Source: Rebecca billardiae RCC1528 (lineage: Eukaryota > Haptophyta). Taken from it: 64,000 bases of DNA. The notes under the pieces are model-generated. The model searched no databases. It was given only the letters and a program-made list of their open reading frames with translations, and was not told where the DNA came from. Location of the stretch: assembly GCA_965240325.2 (NCBI GenBank), contig OZ251253.1:434001-498000 (forward strand). Reading direction: 5' to 3'. This document shows, in pieces, positions 1-13,400 of the stretch (positions are counted from its first letter, which is position 1; each line of letters begins with the position of its first letter). The position numbers and the translations under genes are program-made.

Positions 1-124
1 GCGCGCACTGGGCACGCGCCGCCCCCTCGCCCCCCGGCCCTCGGCTCCCGCGCCTCTCACCACGCGCCGCGCCGCGCCGCCCCCTCGCTTGGTGCGCGCC
101 GCGCGCGCCGCGCCCCGGCCGCAG

Positions 125-1386
125 GCGAATTTCTGGACCGCGAATTCGACATTGTGCCCGCGGCCGGAGTCCTGCTGCCCAACTCGCAGGTGCCGATCCG
201 GCTCGAGCTGTGCTCCCGGAGCGCGGACCGGCGGTACGACACCTCGCTCGTCGTCGACGTCGACGCCGTCGGCACCGACCTCCTCAGCCTCCCGCTCAGC
301 GCGCAGTGCGTCGTCCCCAAGCTGAGCGCCTCGGGCGAGCGGCTGCAGTTTGGAGAGTGCTTCATACGGTACCCGTATACGCAGGCGTTCACGCTGCGCA
401 ACGGCACGGCGCTGCAGGCCAACTTTGAGACCGTCGAGCTCGAGGCGGCGTCGAGCACGATCGCCCTCGTGCAGATCCGCCCGGACCGGGGGCTGCTCGG
501 TACGCGCCGCCGTTGTGGAGCGCTCGGCGCCCCAACCCCGGAGGCGCGGCGGCGCGCGAGCGAGCTGCATGCCGCGCGCCGCGCGCCGCCGTGCCGCGGC
601 GGCTGCGGACGGGGCGGCGGGCGTGGCCCTCACCGCGGTAGCGAGCACGCGCGCGCGCACGCCTCACCCGCCGCGCGCCCGCCCCGCCCCCTCCGCGCCC
701 CTCCCCTCTGCCCCCCCGCTGCGCAGAGCCCGAGCAAGAGCTCACCGTCTCCGTCACGTTTACACCGCAGCGGCTCGGCCGGCTAGAGCTGCCGCTGCGC
801 ATGCGCGTGGTGGGCACGGAGGGGCCGCCGGCGGTGTCGGTGCTGCTGGTGGCCGAGTCGGTGGGCCCGACGATCGAGCTCTCCACGCACTCGCTCGAGT
901 TCGGCAAGACGCCCGTGCTGCAGGAGCGCTCGCAGCCGCTCGTCGTGACCAACACCTCGCTTATCCCGGCGCACCTCACGACCGCCGTGCGCAAACCCAA
1001 CTCGAACTTCAGGGTGGAGCCGACGACCGCGACGCTCGCGCCGGGCGCGGCCTTCACCTTCTCGGTCTCGGCGAACCTCGACGAGACGATCCGCTTCGCC
1101 GACGAGCTGTACGTCGGCGTCGCCGACTCGGACGAGCGCATGGTCAAGCTCTCCGCCTCCGGGACCGGCTCGACGATTTGGTGCGCGGACTCGCTCGAGC
1201 GCGTCGAGTTTGGGCCGTCGCTCACGGCCGCGGTGCTGATGCGCGAGCTCGTGCTGGAGAACAAGGGGCGGAAGCCGATGACGCTCACCTTCACCAACGT
1301 GACCGCGCGCGAGCTCGCCGAGCGCGCCAAGGCGTCGTCGCGCAAGCAGCGCCTCACCGGCGGCGGCGCGGGCGGCGGCGGCGCGG

Positions 1387-1429
<43 letters not shown>

Positions 1430-4400
1430 GGCGGACAAGGCCGCCGCCGCCGCCGCCGCGTCCGGGCTCACCACGACGGGCTTCGAGTGCTTCCGCGTCG
1501 TGCCGGAGCAGCTCACGATCGAGGCCAAGTCCGACGCGGTCATCTCCGTGCGCGGCCTCTCGACGACGCGCGTCGGCGCCATCGAGGAGGTGATGGCCTG
1601 CACGGCTAAGGGCCCGAGTGGCAAGGAGCGCTCGCTCTTCGACATCACCGTCGCCGCGACGTTCGCGCACCCGCTCGTGCGGCCCGAGCCCGCCGAGCTG
1701 CGCTTCGAGTACCTCTGGGCCGCGGACACGCCGCTCTCCTCCTCCACGCAGCCGCTGTCCCTCACTAACGTCTCCGAGCTGCCGCTCACGCTGTTGCTCA
1801 AGGCGCGGCCGCCGTTTGCGTGCGACCGCTCCGAGGTGCACCTGCCCGCGGGCGAGACGGCGACGGTGTCGGTGACGTGGGACCCGGGCTTCCGCGGCGA
1901 CCGGCAGTGCGAGCTCACCGACGCGAAGCTCGCCATCGCCTACCGCGAGCACCCGCAGCGGGACTCGGTCCGCCTCGTCGGCGACGCGCAGTTCCCGAAC
2001 CTCGCGCTGGACGCGCCGAGCGGCAAGCTCGACTTTGGCGCGGTGCTCAACGACATCTCGAAGAAGGCGCACGTGACGATGACGAACACCTCGCGCGTCG
2101 ACGTCTCGTACACGTGGTTCCACGACGAGGCGGCGGGCGAGCCCGCGCTCGGCGCGACGCTCACGTCCACCTCCGGCTCCGGCGCGCCCGGCGGCGGCGT
2201 CGCGGGCGGCGGCGGCGTCGCGCCGTTCAAGCGCACGCCGTCCGAGCGCTCGTTCGGCGGGCGCGCGCCGTCGGAGCGCTCGTACGCGTCCAAGCGCTCC
2301 GCCGTGCAGCCGCTCGTGCAGTCGGCCGCGCTCTTCGACGTGCTGCCGCTGCGGGGCGTCCTCCGGCCCGGTGCGCGCGCGCGCGCGCGCGCGCGCGCTC
2401 GGTGGCGCGGAGCGCGCGCGCGCTCACCGCTCGCTGCGCCGCGCACCTGCCCGCACGCCGCCGCGAAACCCCGCGTGCGCGCGCCCCGCCGCCGCCGCAG
2501 GCGAGTCGCAGCGCGTCGAGTTCACGTACCAGGGGCAGCTCAACCGGCGCGCGCGGTGCAACGTCGTGTGCACCGTGCAGGGCGGCCCTGAGTACTCGCT
2601 CACGCTCAGCGCCGAGTCGGCGGTGGTGCGCTACACGCTGGACAAGCACGACCTCGACCTGAGCGTCGTGCCGTACGACAAGGTGGACGAGAAGGAGCTG
2701 ACGCTGTCCAACGTGGGCAAGGTGCCGCTGGTGTGGTCGGTGCTCAAGGAGGCGCTCTCGCGCCCGTCGACGCTCGAGTGCCTCCCGTCATCCGGCAAGG
2801 TGCGCGCGGGTGAGACGGTGCGCATCACAGTGCTGTTCCTGCCCGGCGTTCCGGAAAAAGTCCGGGAGACGTTCCACCTGCAGGTGAACCACCTCGAGCC
2901 CACGCCGATCGTGATCTCGGCGGACTCGACGTACCCGCGCATCTCCACCACGCTGCCCCGCCTCGACTCGGACGTGACCAAGCAGTTCATGACGCAGGCG
3001 GTCGCCAACTACACTGCGCAGCAGTCGACGCGCGAGCGCGCGCCGAGCCCGAGCGCGCTGCTAGCAACACTCGGCTCGAGCGTCGGCGGCGGCGGCGGGC
3101 TGCGCGCGGAGCTCGGGCTGCCGTACGCTGCCGCGCCCAGCGTCACCGGCTCCGCCGCGCCCAGCGGCGCCGCGGGTGCCGCCAGCGTCGTCGGCACCGC
3201 GCCCGCGAGCCCGTCCGTGGCTGGAGGCGGCGGCGGCGGCGCGCGCTCCGAGGCGGGCGCGGGCGCGCGCTCGGAGGTGCGGACCGAGCGCTCGACGGCG
3301 CGGTCGATCTCCCGGCAGAACGCGGCGCGGCAGGCGGAGGAGGCGGCGCGGCGCGAGATCGAGGCGGAGGCCGAGCGCCTCGCGCTGCGCGAGACGCTGC
3401 TCCGCCTCTTCGACGAGCGCGCGGCGGCAAAGGCGGCGGCGGCCTCGGCCGCGGCGGCCGCGGCCGACGGCGACGCGGCGGCGGGCGGCGGCGGCGCGAG
3501 CGCGCCGGCCGGCCGGCCGGGCGGCGGGACGCCGCGCGCGAAGACGCCGCCGGCGTCGGGCGGCGCGCCGCCGCCCAGCGCGTCGGGCGCCGCCGTCACG
3601 CAGCCCGGCGGCGCGCTCGGCGCCGTCTCCAAGGCGCTGCAGGCGCAGCTGCCGGACCTCCGCGCCGCCGAGTACGCAGCGTCTTCCTACGTGTGCGACT
3701 TTGGCAACGTGATCCGCGGCACGTCGAAGAAGAAGACGTTCCGCGTGCGCAACGCGGGTGCGCGCGCGTTGCGTGCGCGTGTGCGTGCCGCGTGCGCGCA
3801 ACCGCCCCGCACGCCGCACGCCCTGACGCCCGCCCGCGCGCCGCGCCACGCTCCGCCGCCCGCAGGCTACTTTGCCGTCTCGTTCGACGTCGACAAGGCG
3901 GCGCTCGCCGCGCACGGCTTCGCCTTCGAGCCGTCCAAGGTGGTCAAGCTGCCCGGGCTGCCGGAGCCCGAGGAGGTCGAGTTCGTCGTCTCGTTCGCCG
4001 CGACCAAGGCGGGTCACCACGGCCTCGTGCGCCACCGGCTGCTGCTCGACATCAAGAACGGCGCGCCCGTCGCACTCATCTTCCGCGCCAACGTGACTGT
4101 GCCCGAGATCGCGATCTCGCTGGACGCGTACGACTTTGGGCTGGTGCAGGTGGGGCAGCAGGGGCAGCTCACCGTGCAGCTGCACAACAAGAACGTCGTC
4201 GCGGCCGACTGGCAGATCAAGCCGCCGCTCGAGGGCGCGGAGGACTGGGCGTTCTTTACGGCGGACCCGCCGTCGGCGCGGCTCGAGCCGCGGCGCAAGC
4301 AGAACGTCACGCTCAAGTTCACGCCGTCCGCCGCGCGCGCGTACGCGCTCAAGCTGCCGTTCAAGGTGAACAACAACCCGCGGCCGTCGGTCGTCAGCCT

Positions 4401-7400
4401 GCGCGGCCGCGGGCAGGCGCTCCGCCTCGAGGCGACGCCGCCGGCGTTCGAGCTGCCGCCCGCGCTGCCGCACGCGAGCGGCGAGGGGTGCATGGCGGTG
4501 CTCACCCTCACCAACCCCACCGATATCCCCGCGGAGGTGTACTGCACGCAGTTCGACGCGCAGTACCTGGCGGAGGAGGCGGTGCTGCGAGACGCCGACG
4601 GGTACGGCACCGACGGGTACCTCGCGCTCAGGCCGCGCGCGCCGGGCGCGCCGTTCTGGGAGGAGGTGGAGGCGGCGGCGGAGGAGCGTGCGAAGCGCGA
4701 GGCGGCGGAGTCGGCGGCCGCGGCCGCGGCGGCGAGCGCGAACGCGCCCGCGGCGGAGGCGGGCGTGGGCGAGCTGGTCGAGGGCGGCGGCGCGCTCGCC
4801 GCCGCGCCCGCCGCCGCCGCGCTCGCCGCCGCCGCCGCCGCCGAGGCCGCCGCCGCTGTCTGCCCCAAGTACCTGGTCGCGCTCGTCGGCGCGCCGATGT
4901 CGGGCGCGCCCGAGCTCGCGCGCGCGCTCGCCGCGCGCTACGACGCGCCGCTGCTCGTGCTCGACGCGCTCGTCGCGGACGTGGCGTCGCGGCGCGACGC
5001 GCTCGCAGACGAGGTGCTCGCGCTGCAGCCCGGCCTCGCGCCGCCGCCCGAGCAGCCCTCGCTCGTCGTCACGGCCGAGGAGGAGGGCGGCGGCGCGGAG
5101 GGCGGCGGCGCGGGCGGCGGCGCCGACGGCGGCGGCGGTACTGCCGCCGCACTCGCCGCCCCCGCCGAGGCGCCGCCGCCGGGCAGGCCGCTGCCGCGCG
5201 AGCTGCTGGCGCGCGTGATCAAGGCCGCGCTCTGCGCCGAGCCCGTGTGCCGCGCGCCCGTCGCCTTCCTCGCCGGCCTCGGCTGCAAGTACGTCGACCC
5301 TGCGCGGCCGCTCGACGTCGCAGCTGCGTGGGCCGATGGCTGCCGCGCCGCGATCGCCGACGCCGTCGTCGCGGAGCAGAACGCGGCGCAGCTCGCCGCG
5401 GCGGCGGCGGCGGGCGGCGGCGCGGGCGGGACGGGTGGCGCGGGTGCGGCTGCGTCAACGCTCGGCTCCGCCGCGACCAGCACGGTCGGCGGCGGCACGT
5501 CGGCGGCGCAGCAGGCCGCGGCGGTGCAGGAGGCGGCGCGCGCGGCCCAGCGCGAGTGGCAGGCGCGGTACCGCGTGCTCGAGTGCGCGATCGACGCGCC
5601 CGAGCTCGAGGCGAGGCTGGGCGCGCAGCTCGAAGCGACGGTCTCGGCGCTCCCGCTCCCGCCGCCGTTCGCGGAAGTCTCCGAGCCCGAGTACAACTCG
5701 TGGGCGCAGCAGCGCATCGACGCATACGAGGATGAGAGGCGCGCGCACAAGTCGGCGGTGCGCGCGGTGCAGCGCGAGCGCGCGGCCGCGGCCGAGGAGC
5801 ACGCGGCGTTCGCGGTGGGCGCGCGGAAGGAGTGGCGCGCGTGGGTGCGCCGCGCCGCCGAGCTGGGCAAGGCGCTCAGCGGCGAGCCGCTGCAGGAGGA
5901 CGCGCCGCCGCCCAAGAAGGGCGGCGGCGCGGCGGCGGGCGGCGGCGCCGGCGGCAAGGGCGGCGGCGCCGCGGGCGGCAAGAGAGGCGGCGCCGCGAAA
6001 GAGGCGGCACCGCCGCCATCGGAGGAGGAGCTGCCCGCGCCGTTCACTCCCGTCTTTGAGCTCGAGCCGCCGCCGCCGCCGGCCGAGGGCGCGCCGGCCG
6101 ACGCGGAGGGCGGCGCGCCCGCGGCGGCCGCGCCGCCAGTCGCAGAGGCGGAGGCGGCGGCGGTGCTCGCGGCGGCGCCGGCCGCGCCGCCGCCGCCGCC
6201 GCCGACCAAGGCGTCGCTGCGCGCCGAGCGGCACGGCACGGACGGCGCTGGCGCCGCGGCGTTCGCCGAGCGCGTGGGCGACACCTTCCTGGCGGAGCTC
6301 GAGGTGCCCACCACCGAGGTGCGCACCCGGCTGCACGCGCGCGTACCCTCACCCTCACCCGAGCCCCAGCCCCTAGCCAGGGCGCGCGTGCGCACGCGCG
6401 CGTGCGCACGCGCGACAGACTGACTGCGCTGCGCGTGCCGCGCGCGCGGCGCACGCGCTCGCCCGGCGTGCTGCGCGCTCCGCAAACGCCCACGCTCACG
6501 CTCACGCGCTCGCGCCCGCCCGCCCGCCCGCCCGCCCGCGCTCGCTCACCGCTCTCGCCCCCCGCCCTTGCGCAGGAGCCAGTCGAGATCCCGCCGCCGC
6601 GCACCGTGCAGCTGGTTCGCAGGCCCAAGCCGAGGCCGTCCGCGCGCACCAACGAGCGGTTTTGGATTGCCAGCGCGCCGCCGCCCGCCGCCGCGCCGGC
6701 GGCGGAGGGCGCGCCCGCGGCGGCCGGCGGCGCGGGGGCGACGACGGCGGTGGGGGCGGCGGGCGCGCCGCCGAGCGGCGCGGCCGCCGCGGCGTCTGGC
6801 GAGCTCGTGGAGGGCGCGGCCGCCGCGGCGAGCCGGCCGTCCCGGCTCATCCTCGGGCCGCGCCAGTCGGTTCCGATCGCGCTGCACTTTGCGTCCGCGC
6901 AGCTCGGCACGTTCCACCAGTCGCTCACGTTCGAGGTGGCGGGGTTCGTGGGCGTGGTGCCGCCGGTGAGCGTGACCGGCACGGCGGTGTGCGCGCTGCC
7001 TCACATCTCCTCCGAGCCGCGCAGCGTCTTCCACCGCAAGGTGCGCTCGAAGCACCCGATGGCCGTGCGGCGGCAGTGGGTGTCGGCGCGAAACCGCTTC
7101 GAGTACGGGCCGCTGCTCACCGAGGTGGCGGCGGAGCGCGCGGACGGGTACGCGGCGAGCGACTGCTCCGAGCAGTTCCACATCACGAACAACGGCCTCT
7201 TCGACGCCACCGTCTCCTTCTCCTTCCTCAAGGCCGGCGTGGGCGAGTTCGCGCCGCCGCCCCCCTTTGAGGACGGCGGCGTTGACCCGTCGGCGGCGAC
7301 GCCCGCGGACGACAAGGGCGGCAAGAAGGGGGGGCGGAACGAGGGGGTGCGCAAGTCGATTGGCGGCGGCGACTCGCGGCCGCGCTCGTCCGACGGCTAC

Positions 7401-10400
7401 GAGGGCCCGCAGCCCACCGGCGTGCCCGTCTTCACCGTCGAGCCAAAGTCGCTCAGGCTCGGCCGCGACGAGACCGCCGACATCACCGTGACCGCGCGGC
7501 CGGAGGTTCCCGGAAACTTCGCCGACGTGCTCGTCGCGACGATCCAGGGCAACCCGACGCCGGTGACGTTCGCGGTCTCGGCGATCGGCACGTGGCCGCG
7601 CGCCGCGCTCTCCGCCCCCGCGCTCGAGTTCGAGCGCATCCTCGTCGGACGCTCCGACACGCGCCGCACGACGCTCATCTCGCGCTCGGCGCTGCCGATC
7701 TCGTGGTCGCTGGCGGAGGGCGAGCTCGAGCGGCTGGCGCGCGAGGGGACGGTGCCCGGCGCCGCGCCGCCGCCGCCGCCGCCGCCGAGCGGGAAGGGCG
7801 CGAAGGGGAAGGGCGCGGAGAAGGCGCCCGACCCCGCCGCAGCCGCCGCAGCCGCCGCGCCCGCCTCGTCCGAGCCGCCGCCGCCGCAGCTCCCGGACTT
7901 TGTGATCACGCCCACCTCCGGCACGCTCGAGCCGTTCGGCACGGCGGAGCTCTCGGTCACGTTCCGCGCGCGCGCGAACGCCAAGCCTTCGACGGTGGTG
8001 ACGCTGGATGTGCAGGACGCGTCGGGGCTGTGCGGCGTGCGCCAGCGGCTGCCCATCTCCTTCTCCGCCGAGGGGTACTCCGTCGACCTCGCCCCCGTCT
8101 TTGGCGGCGGCGAGGATGGCGCGTACGATGGCCTCGACTTTGGCACGTTCCGCGTCGTCGACGAGCGCAAGGCCACGTTCGAGATTGCGAACACGGGCGG
8201 GTACGAGGTTGGGTACGACGTGCGCTTCAAGCGGCGCGCGCTCGCGAGCGTGCTCCAGATCGCGCAGATCGTGCCGCCGCCGCCCGACGACGGCGGCCCC
8301 GCGCTCATCCCGCCCGGCGGGCGCGTGACGCTCGAGGGGGTCTTCAAGTGCGAATCCGAGATTGCAATCACGGACGCGATGGACGTGCGCGTGCACTTCG
8401 CCGAGCCGCTGACCGGGGAGGCCCTCTCGGACCTGACGCTGCCGATCCGCGTGCGCGCGCGCTCGGTCTTCTCCAAGTACGCCCTCGTCCCGTCGCGCGG
8501 CGTCTCCTTCGGCCCGCTCTTCGTCAAGACAGAGCGCACGCGCACGTTCGAGCTGTCCAACGCGGGCGAGTTCGAATTCTCGTTTGCGATCCGCGGCGTG
8601 GGTGCGGACGACGACACGCCGCGCACGGCGGCGGCGGCGGGGCGCCGCCCGTCCAAGACGGCGGCGCGCTCCGAGCCCACCATCTCGGGCGACACGCTCA
8701 CCGTCGGCCCGTTCACCGTCACGCCGTGCGCGGGCAAGCTCGAGTCGGGCGCGTCGCAGACCGTGACGGTCAAGTTTGTCGCGCCCGCGCACGCCGCGAG
8801 CTTCGTCGAGGCGCTCACGGTGGACGTGAGCGAGCGCGACCCGTCGGACGCGCCGGGCGGGTACCGCTTCGAGCTGGTCGGCGAGTCGTGCATCCCCGGC
8901 ATCGCCACCTCCAACTGGGCCGAGATCTTCGAGGAGCAGGCCGTCGTGCGCGAGCTCGAGCTCGGCGCGGACTCCGTCCGGCGTAACGTGTTCGCGTCCG
9001 CGCCGCGCGTCTTCTCGTTCGGCTCGCACGCGGTCGGCGCGGACGTGGCCGAGCGGATCCGGATCACGAACCCGATCAAGGTGACCGCGCGCGTCAACCT
9101 CGCTGTCAAGCCGCACGCCTCAGGTGGCGGCGGCGCCACGGGCGGCGGCGGCGGCGGCGCCGCCGCCAAGAAGGACGCGGCGGGCGCGGCCGCGGCCGCC
9201 TCCTTGCTGCCGTTTGATGTCGAACCAAAGCAGCTGGTCATCCCGCCGCATGAGCACCGGTACGCGACGCTGTACTTTGCGCCGCGCGCGATGCAGCCGG
9301 CGCGCGCCGACTTCGAGGCGACGGTGGAGGACGGTACGGACCCCGCGACCAACAAGCTCGCCTTCGAGCTCTTCGCCGAGGGGACTCTGCCGCACGTGAC
9401 GGTGGTGGCGCCGACGGCGCGCGACGACGACGGCGCGCCGGCGCTCACGTTCGCGCGCGCGCTCGTGGGCAAGCGCTCGGTGAAGCCGATCCGCGTGCGG
9501 AACGACGGGGTGTTGCCGGCGCAGGTGCGCGTCTTGCTCAAGTCCGGCGCGCCGCACTTCGGCCTGCAGCCGCCGCTCGCCGCCTTCACCGTCGTGCCGC
9601 GCGGCGAGGAGGCGGTGGAGGTCGAGTTCGCGCCGACCGAGGCGGCCGACGAGCTGCGCGGCGCCGTGCTCATCTCGGTGAACGGCAACTCGTTTGAGGA
9701 GCATGTCGTCTCGCTCGGCGCGTCGGCGTACGCGGCGGACGTCGCGTTCGACGACCTGCCGGACGGCGAGAGCTTCCCCGACGGCCTCGGCTTCGGCGAC
9801 GTCGCCGTCGGCGAGCGGCGCGAGCTGTCCTTCACACTCGCAAACTTCACGCGCGAGCACCGCCGCTTCGCGTTCAAGCCGCCGCTCGCGCCGCCGGCGG
9901 ATGGGAGCGTGGGCGGCGCGGCGCTGCGCGCAGTGACCTTCTCGCCCGAGCTCGGCCACCTCCCGCCGGGCGGGCGCAAGCGCATCGTCGCCACGTTCAG
10001 CTCGGACGAGCCAGTCCGACTGAGCGAGCTCGAGGCGCGCTGCGTGCTGCACGCAATCGCGCTCGGCGGCGGCGGCGGCGGCGGCGGCGCGATCTCGGAG
10101 TGGGACTCGTCGATGTACACGGTGCGCTTCGTGCCGCGCGAGGAGGTGGAGGCGGCGATGGAGGCGCACGCGGCCGCGCTCGCCGCCGCCGCCGCCGCGC
10201 CCGCCGCCGCGCCCGCCGCGGCGGCGGACGCGGCCGCGGCGGGCGCCGCCGCGCCTGCGGAGCGGCCACCGCCGCCGCCGCCGCCTCCGTTCATCCTCGC
10301 GCCGGACCAGCCCGCCGGCGACGGCCCGCGCAAGGTGCGCGAGCGTGTGCCCGAGCCGGCGTTCGCCTACACCGCCGACGCCGCGCCCGCGAGCGCCGCC

Positions 10401-13400
10401 GCGCCCACCGTCGCCGCGCCCGGCGGCGGGCCCGCCGCCGCCGCCGGCGGGACGCCCAAGGCGGACGGGCGGCTCGGCAGCGCGTCCTCCCAGCGCTCCG
10501 CCTCGCGCCGCGGCTCGGCGAAGCCGGGGGCGAAGCAGACACCCGCCGAGGCGGCGGCGGCCGCGGCTGCCGCCGCCGCGGCCGCGGCCGCGGCCGCCGC
10601 CGACGCGGGTCCGGGCGTGCCCGCCCCGTCGGAGGTGCTCCCTCTCAAGCTGTCCGGGCTGGCGGAGTACTGCAGGTACGAGTGCGCCGCGCAGGAGGTG
10701 CGCTTCAAGCACACGGCCATGTTCCAGACGCGCTCGCACGCGTTCGAGCTGCGCAACGCGGGCGAGGTGCGTATGCCGTACCGCTGGCACGTGCGCGCGC
10801 CCGGCGGCGCGCCCGGCTCGCCCGGCCCCGAGGCCGGCGCGCCGGGCGGCGGTGTGTACACTGTCACGCCCGCGGCGGGCACGCTCGCGCCGGGCGAGGC
10901 CGTGAGCGTCACCATCGCCTTCTCGCCGGTGGAGGTGGAGGACTACGCGCGCGAGCTGGCGTGCGAGATCGAGAATCTGCCGCCGGCGGGCGAGCCGCTC
11001 GTGCTGCCCCTCTCCGGCGTCGCCATGCGTCCGTACTGCCACTTCGAGCTCCCGGAGTCCGACTACCTGAGCGGCGGGCGCCGGCCGTCCGCGCACGTGT
11101 CTGTGCTGCCGCCCGACACGCGCGTGCTCGAGTTCGAGAGCCTGGGCGTGCGCGTGCGCAACACGAAGCGGTTCTACATGGTGAACCCGACGTCGATCGA
11201 CTACGACTTCTCGTGGGAGCGCGAGCTGGCGGAGGGCGAGAGCGCCGGCGGCGGCTCGGCCGTGCAGTCGCCGTTCAACCTGCACACGGTGCGCGGCTCC
11301 ATCCTCGCGGGCAAGAAGGCGGAGATGGTGATCGAGTTCACGCCGGACTCGGTCGATCCGGTGGAGGAGCGCTGGCGGTTCCGGATCCGCTCGGCGGGCA
11401 TCAACCTGCCCGTACTGCTCGCCGGCTCGATGCGCGAGCCGCGCCTGGCCTTCGACCGCACGCGCCACCAATTCGGGCCGCTGCTGCTCGGCCAGCGCTC
11501 GCGCGAGGTCGTGCAGCTGGTCAACTCCGAGCACGTGCCGTTCGCCTTCGCGTTCGACCCGAAGTCGTTCAAGTCGGCGGGGACGGGCGAGGGGCAGATC
11601 GTCGCGGTCGAGCCCGAGTCGGGCGTGGTGCCCGCCTCCGCCTCGCTCGGCGTCACTGTCCTCTTCGCGCCCGCCGCCGAGAAGGGTTACAACTACAACC
11701 TGGTGTGTGTCGTCAAGAAGAAGCCGACGCCGCTCACGCTCAACGTGAAGGGCGAGGGGACGGCGATCCACGACGAGGTGGCGCTGCTCGACGGGGAGCG
11801 GCACCTGCAGATCGCGCCGGGCGCGGGGCAGCACAACCCGTGCGCGTTCGGCGCCGTGCACATCAACCAGAAGCAGGCGCGCCAGCTCGTGGTCTCCAAC
11901 GGTGGCCGCTTCAACTTTGACGTCTCCTGGGAGCTGCAGGTGCCGGGCGGCGGCGTGCCGCCGCCCTCGGTGGCGATCACGCCGGCGTTCGCCGTGGCGA
12001 AGCGCGGGGAGAAGACGGCGTTCGAGCTGGCGTACAAGCCGGTGCGGGACGCGCCGCTGCCGCCTGGCCTGCTCGCCGTGTGCACCGTGACCAACGGCCG
12101 GCGCTTCGAGATTGCAATCTCGGGCGAGGGCCGCACGCCGCTCGTGCGCTTCTCGTCGCTCGAGCTGGAGTTCGGCGCGGCGTTCCTGCACGCGCGCGGC
12201 ATGCCGGTGGAGCAGCGCACGGTGGTGGTGAGCAACGACGACGCGGTGGAGCATTACGTCGAGCTCGACTGGGAGCGCCGACAGTTCACCTCCGAGCCCG
12301 CGCCAGGCGCCGGCGCCGGCCCGGAGCCGGAGGAGTTGGGAGCGCTGGAGGAGCCGTTCGAGGTCGAGATGGCGCCGGGCGTGCTGCAGCCGGGCGAGCG
12401 GCGCGAGATCGTGATCTCGTTCAAGCCGCGCGCGCTGATGGTGCGCTGCGCCGCGCCGCGCCGCGCCGCGCCGCGCCGATGCGCCCATGCGCGCCGCGCA
12501 CGCGCACGCGCTCACGCGCGCGTGCGCACCGCCGTGGGCGCCGGCCTCTCTGCGCGCGCGCAGCTGCACACCCTCGTGGTGCCCGTGGCGATGAACGGCC
12601 TGTACTCGGTGCCGCTGCGGCTGAGCGGCGAGGGCTGCGAGCTGCGCTGCGAGCTCGCCTCCTCCGCCATGCAGCAGCTGCACATGGGCACGCTGCACGT
12701 CGGCGAGGAGGCGCGCAAAACCGTTACGCTCGTGAACAGGTCGCGCCGCGCTGTCGAGCTCGACCTGCGCGAGGCGGCGGAGACGCTCGCGTCGTCGCAG
12801 GTGGAGCTGGTGCTCTCGAAGAACGCGGGCGGCGCCGCGCCGCTGGCGATGCTCAAGCCGCGCGAGGCGCTCGAGATCACCTTCGCCTTCCGACCAACCC
12901 GGCGCGTGCACCCGTTTGCCATGGAATTGTTCGCTGTGCTGAGCGCGCGGCCGCGCGCGCTTCTCATGCTGCACGGCGCGTGCCAGGCGATGGAGGTGCG
13001 GCTGGAGACGGAGGCGGTGCCGTTCGGCCCGGTGGTGCTGCACTCGCGCGCGACGCGCAAGCTCAACCTGCAGAACAACGGCGACATCGGCACGCGCTTC
13101 CAGTGGGACGAGTCCGGCTTTGGCGAGCACTTTGGCATCAGCCCGACTAGCGGTGCGCGCGCGCGCGCTCGCCCCTGCGCGCGCGCGCGCCCGCCCCTGC
13201 GCGCGCGCGCACTCGCCTCTGCGCGCCCGCCCCGCCCCTTCGCGCGCCGAGCCAGCCATGTGTCCGCGCGGGCCTCTGCGCGAGCGCAGCCAGCCAGCCG
13301 CTCGCGCGGGCGCAGCCATCCGCCCGCGCGGGCGCGGGCGTGCTGCGTGCCGCCGCCCTGCCCGCACCCGCGCGCCCGGTGCGCACGCGCGCGCACGCGC

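Noticed and set aside
9120-13367. 1415-residue open frame on the minus strand, antisense to HYDIN
   Set aside because: Arg/Ala/His-rich shadow produced by GC-rich third positions of HYDIN codons; no domain, and HYDIN on the plus strand is unmistakable.
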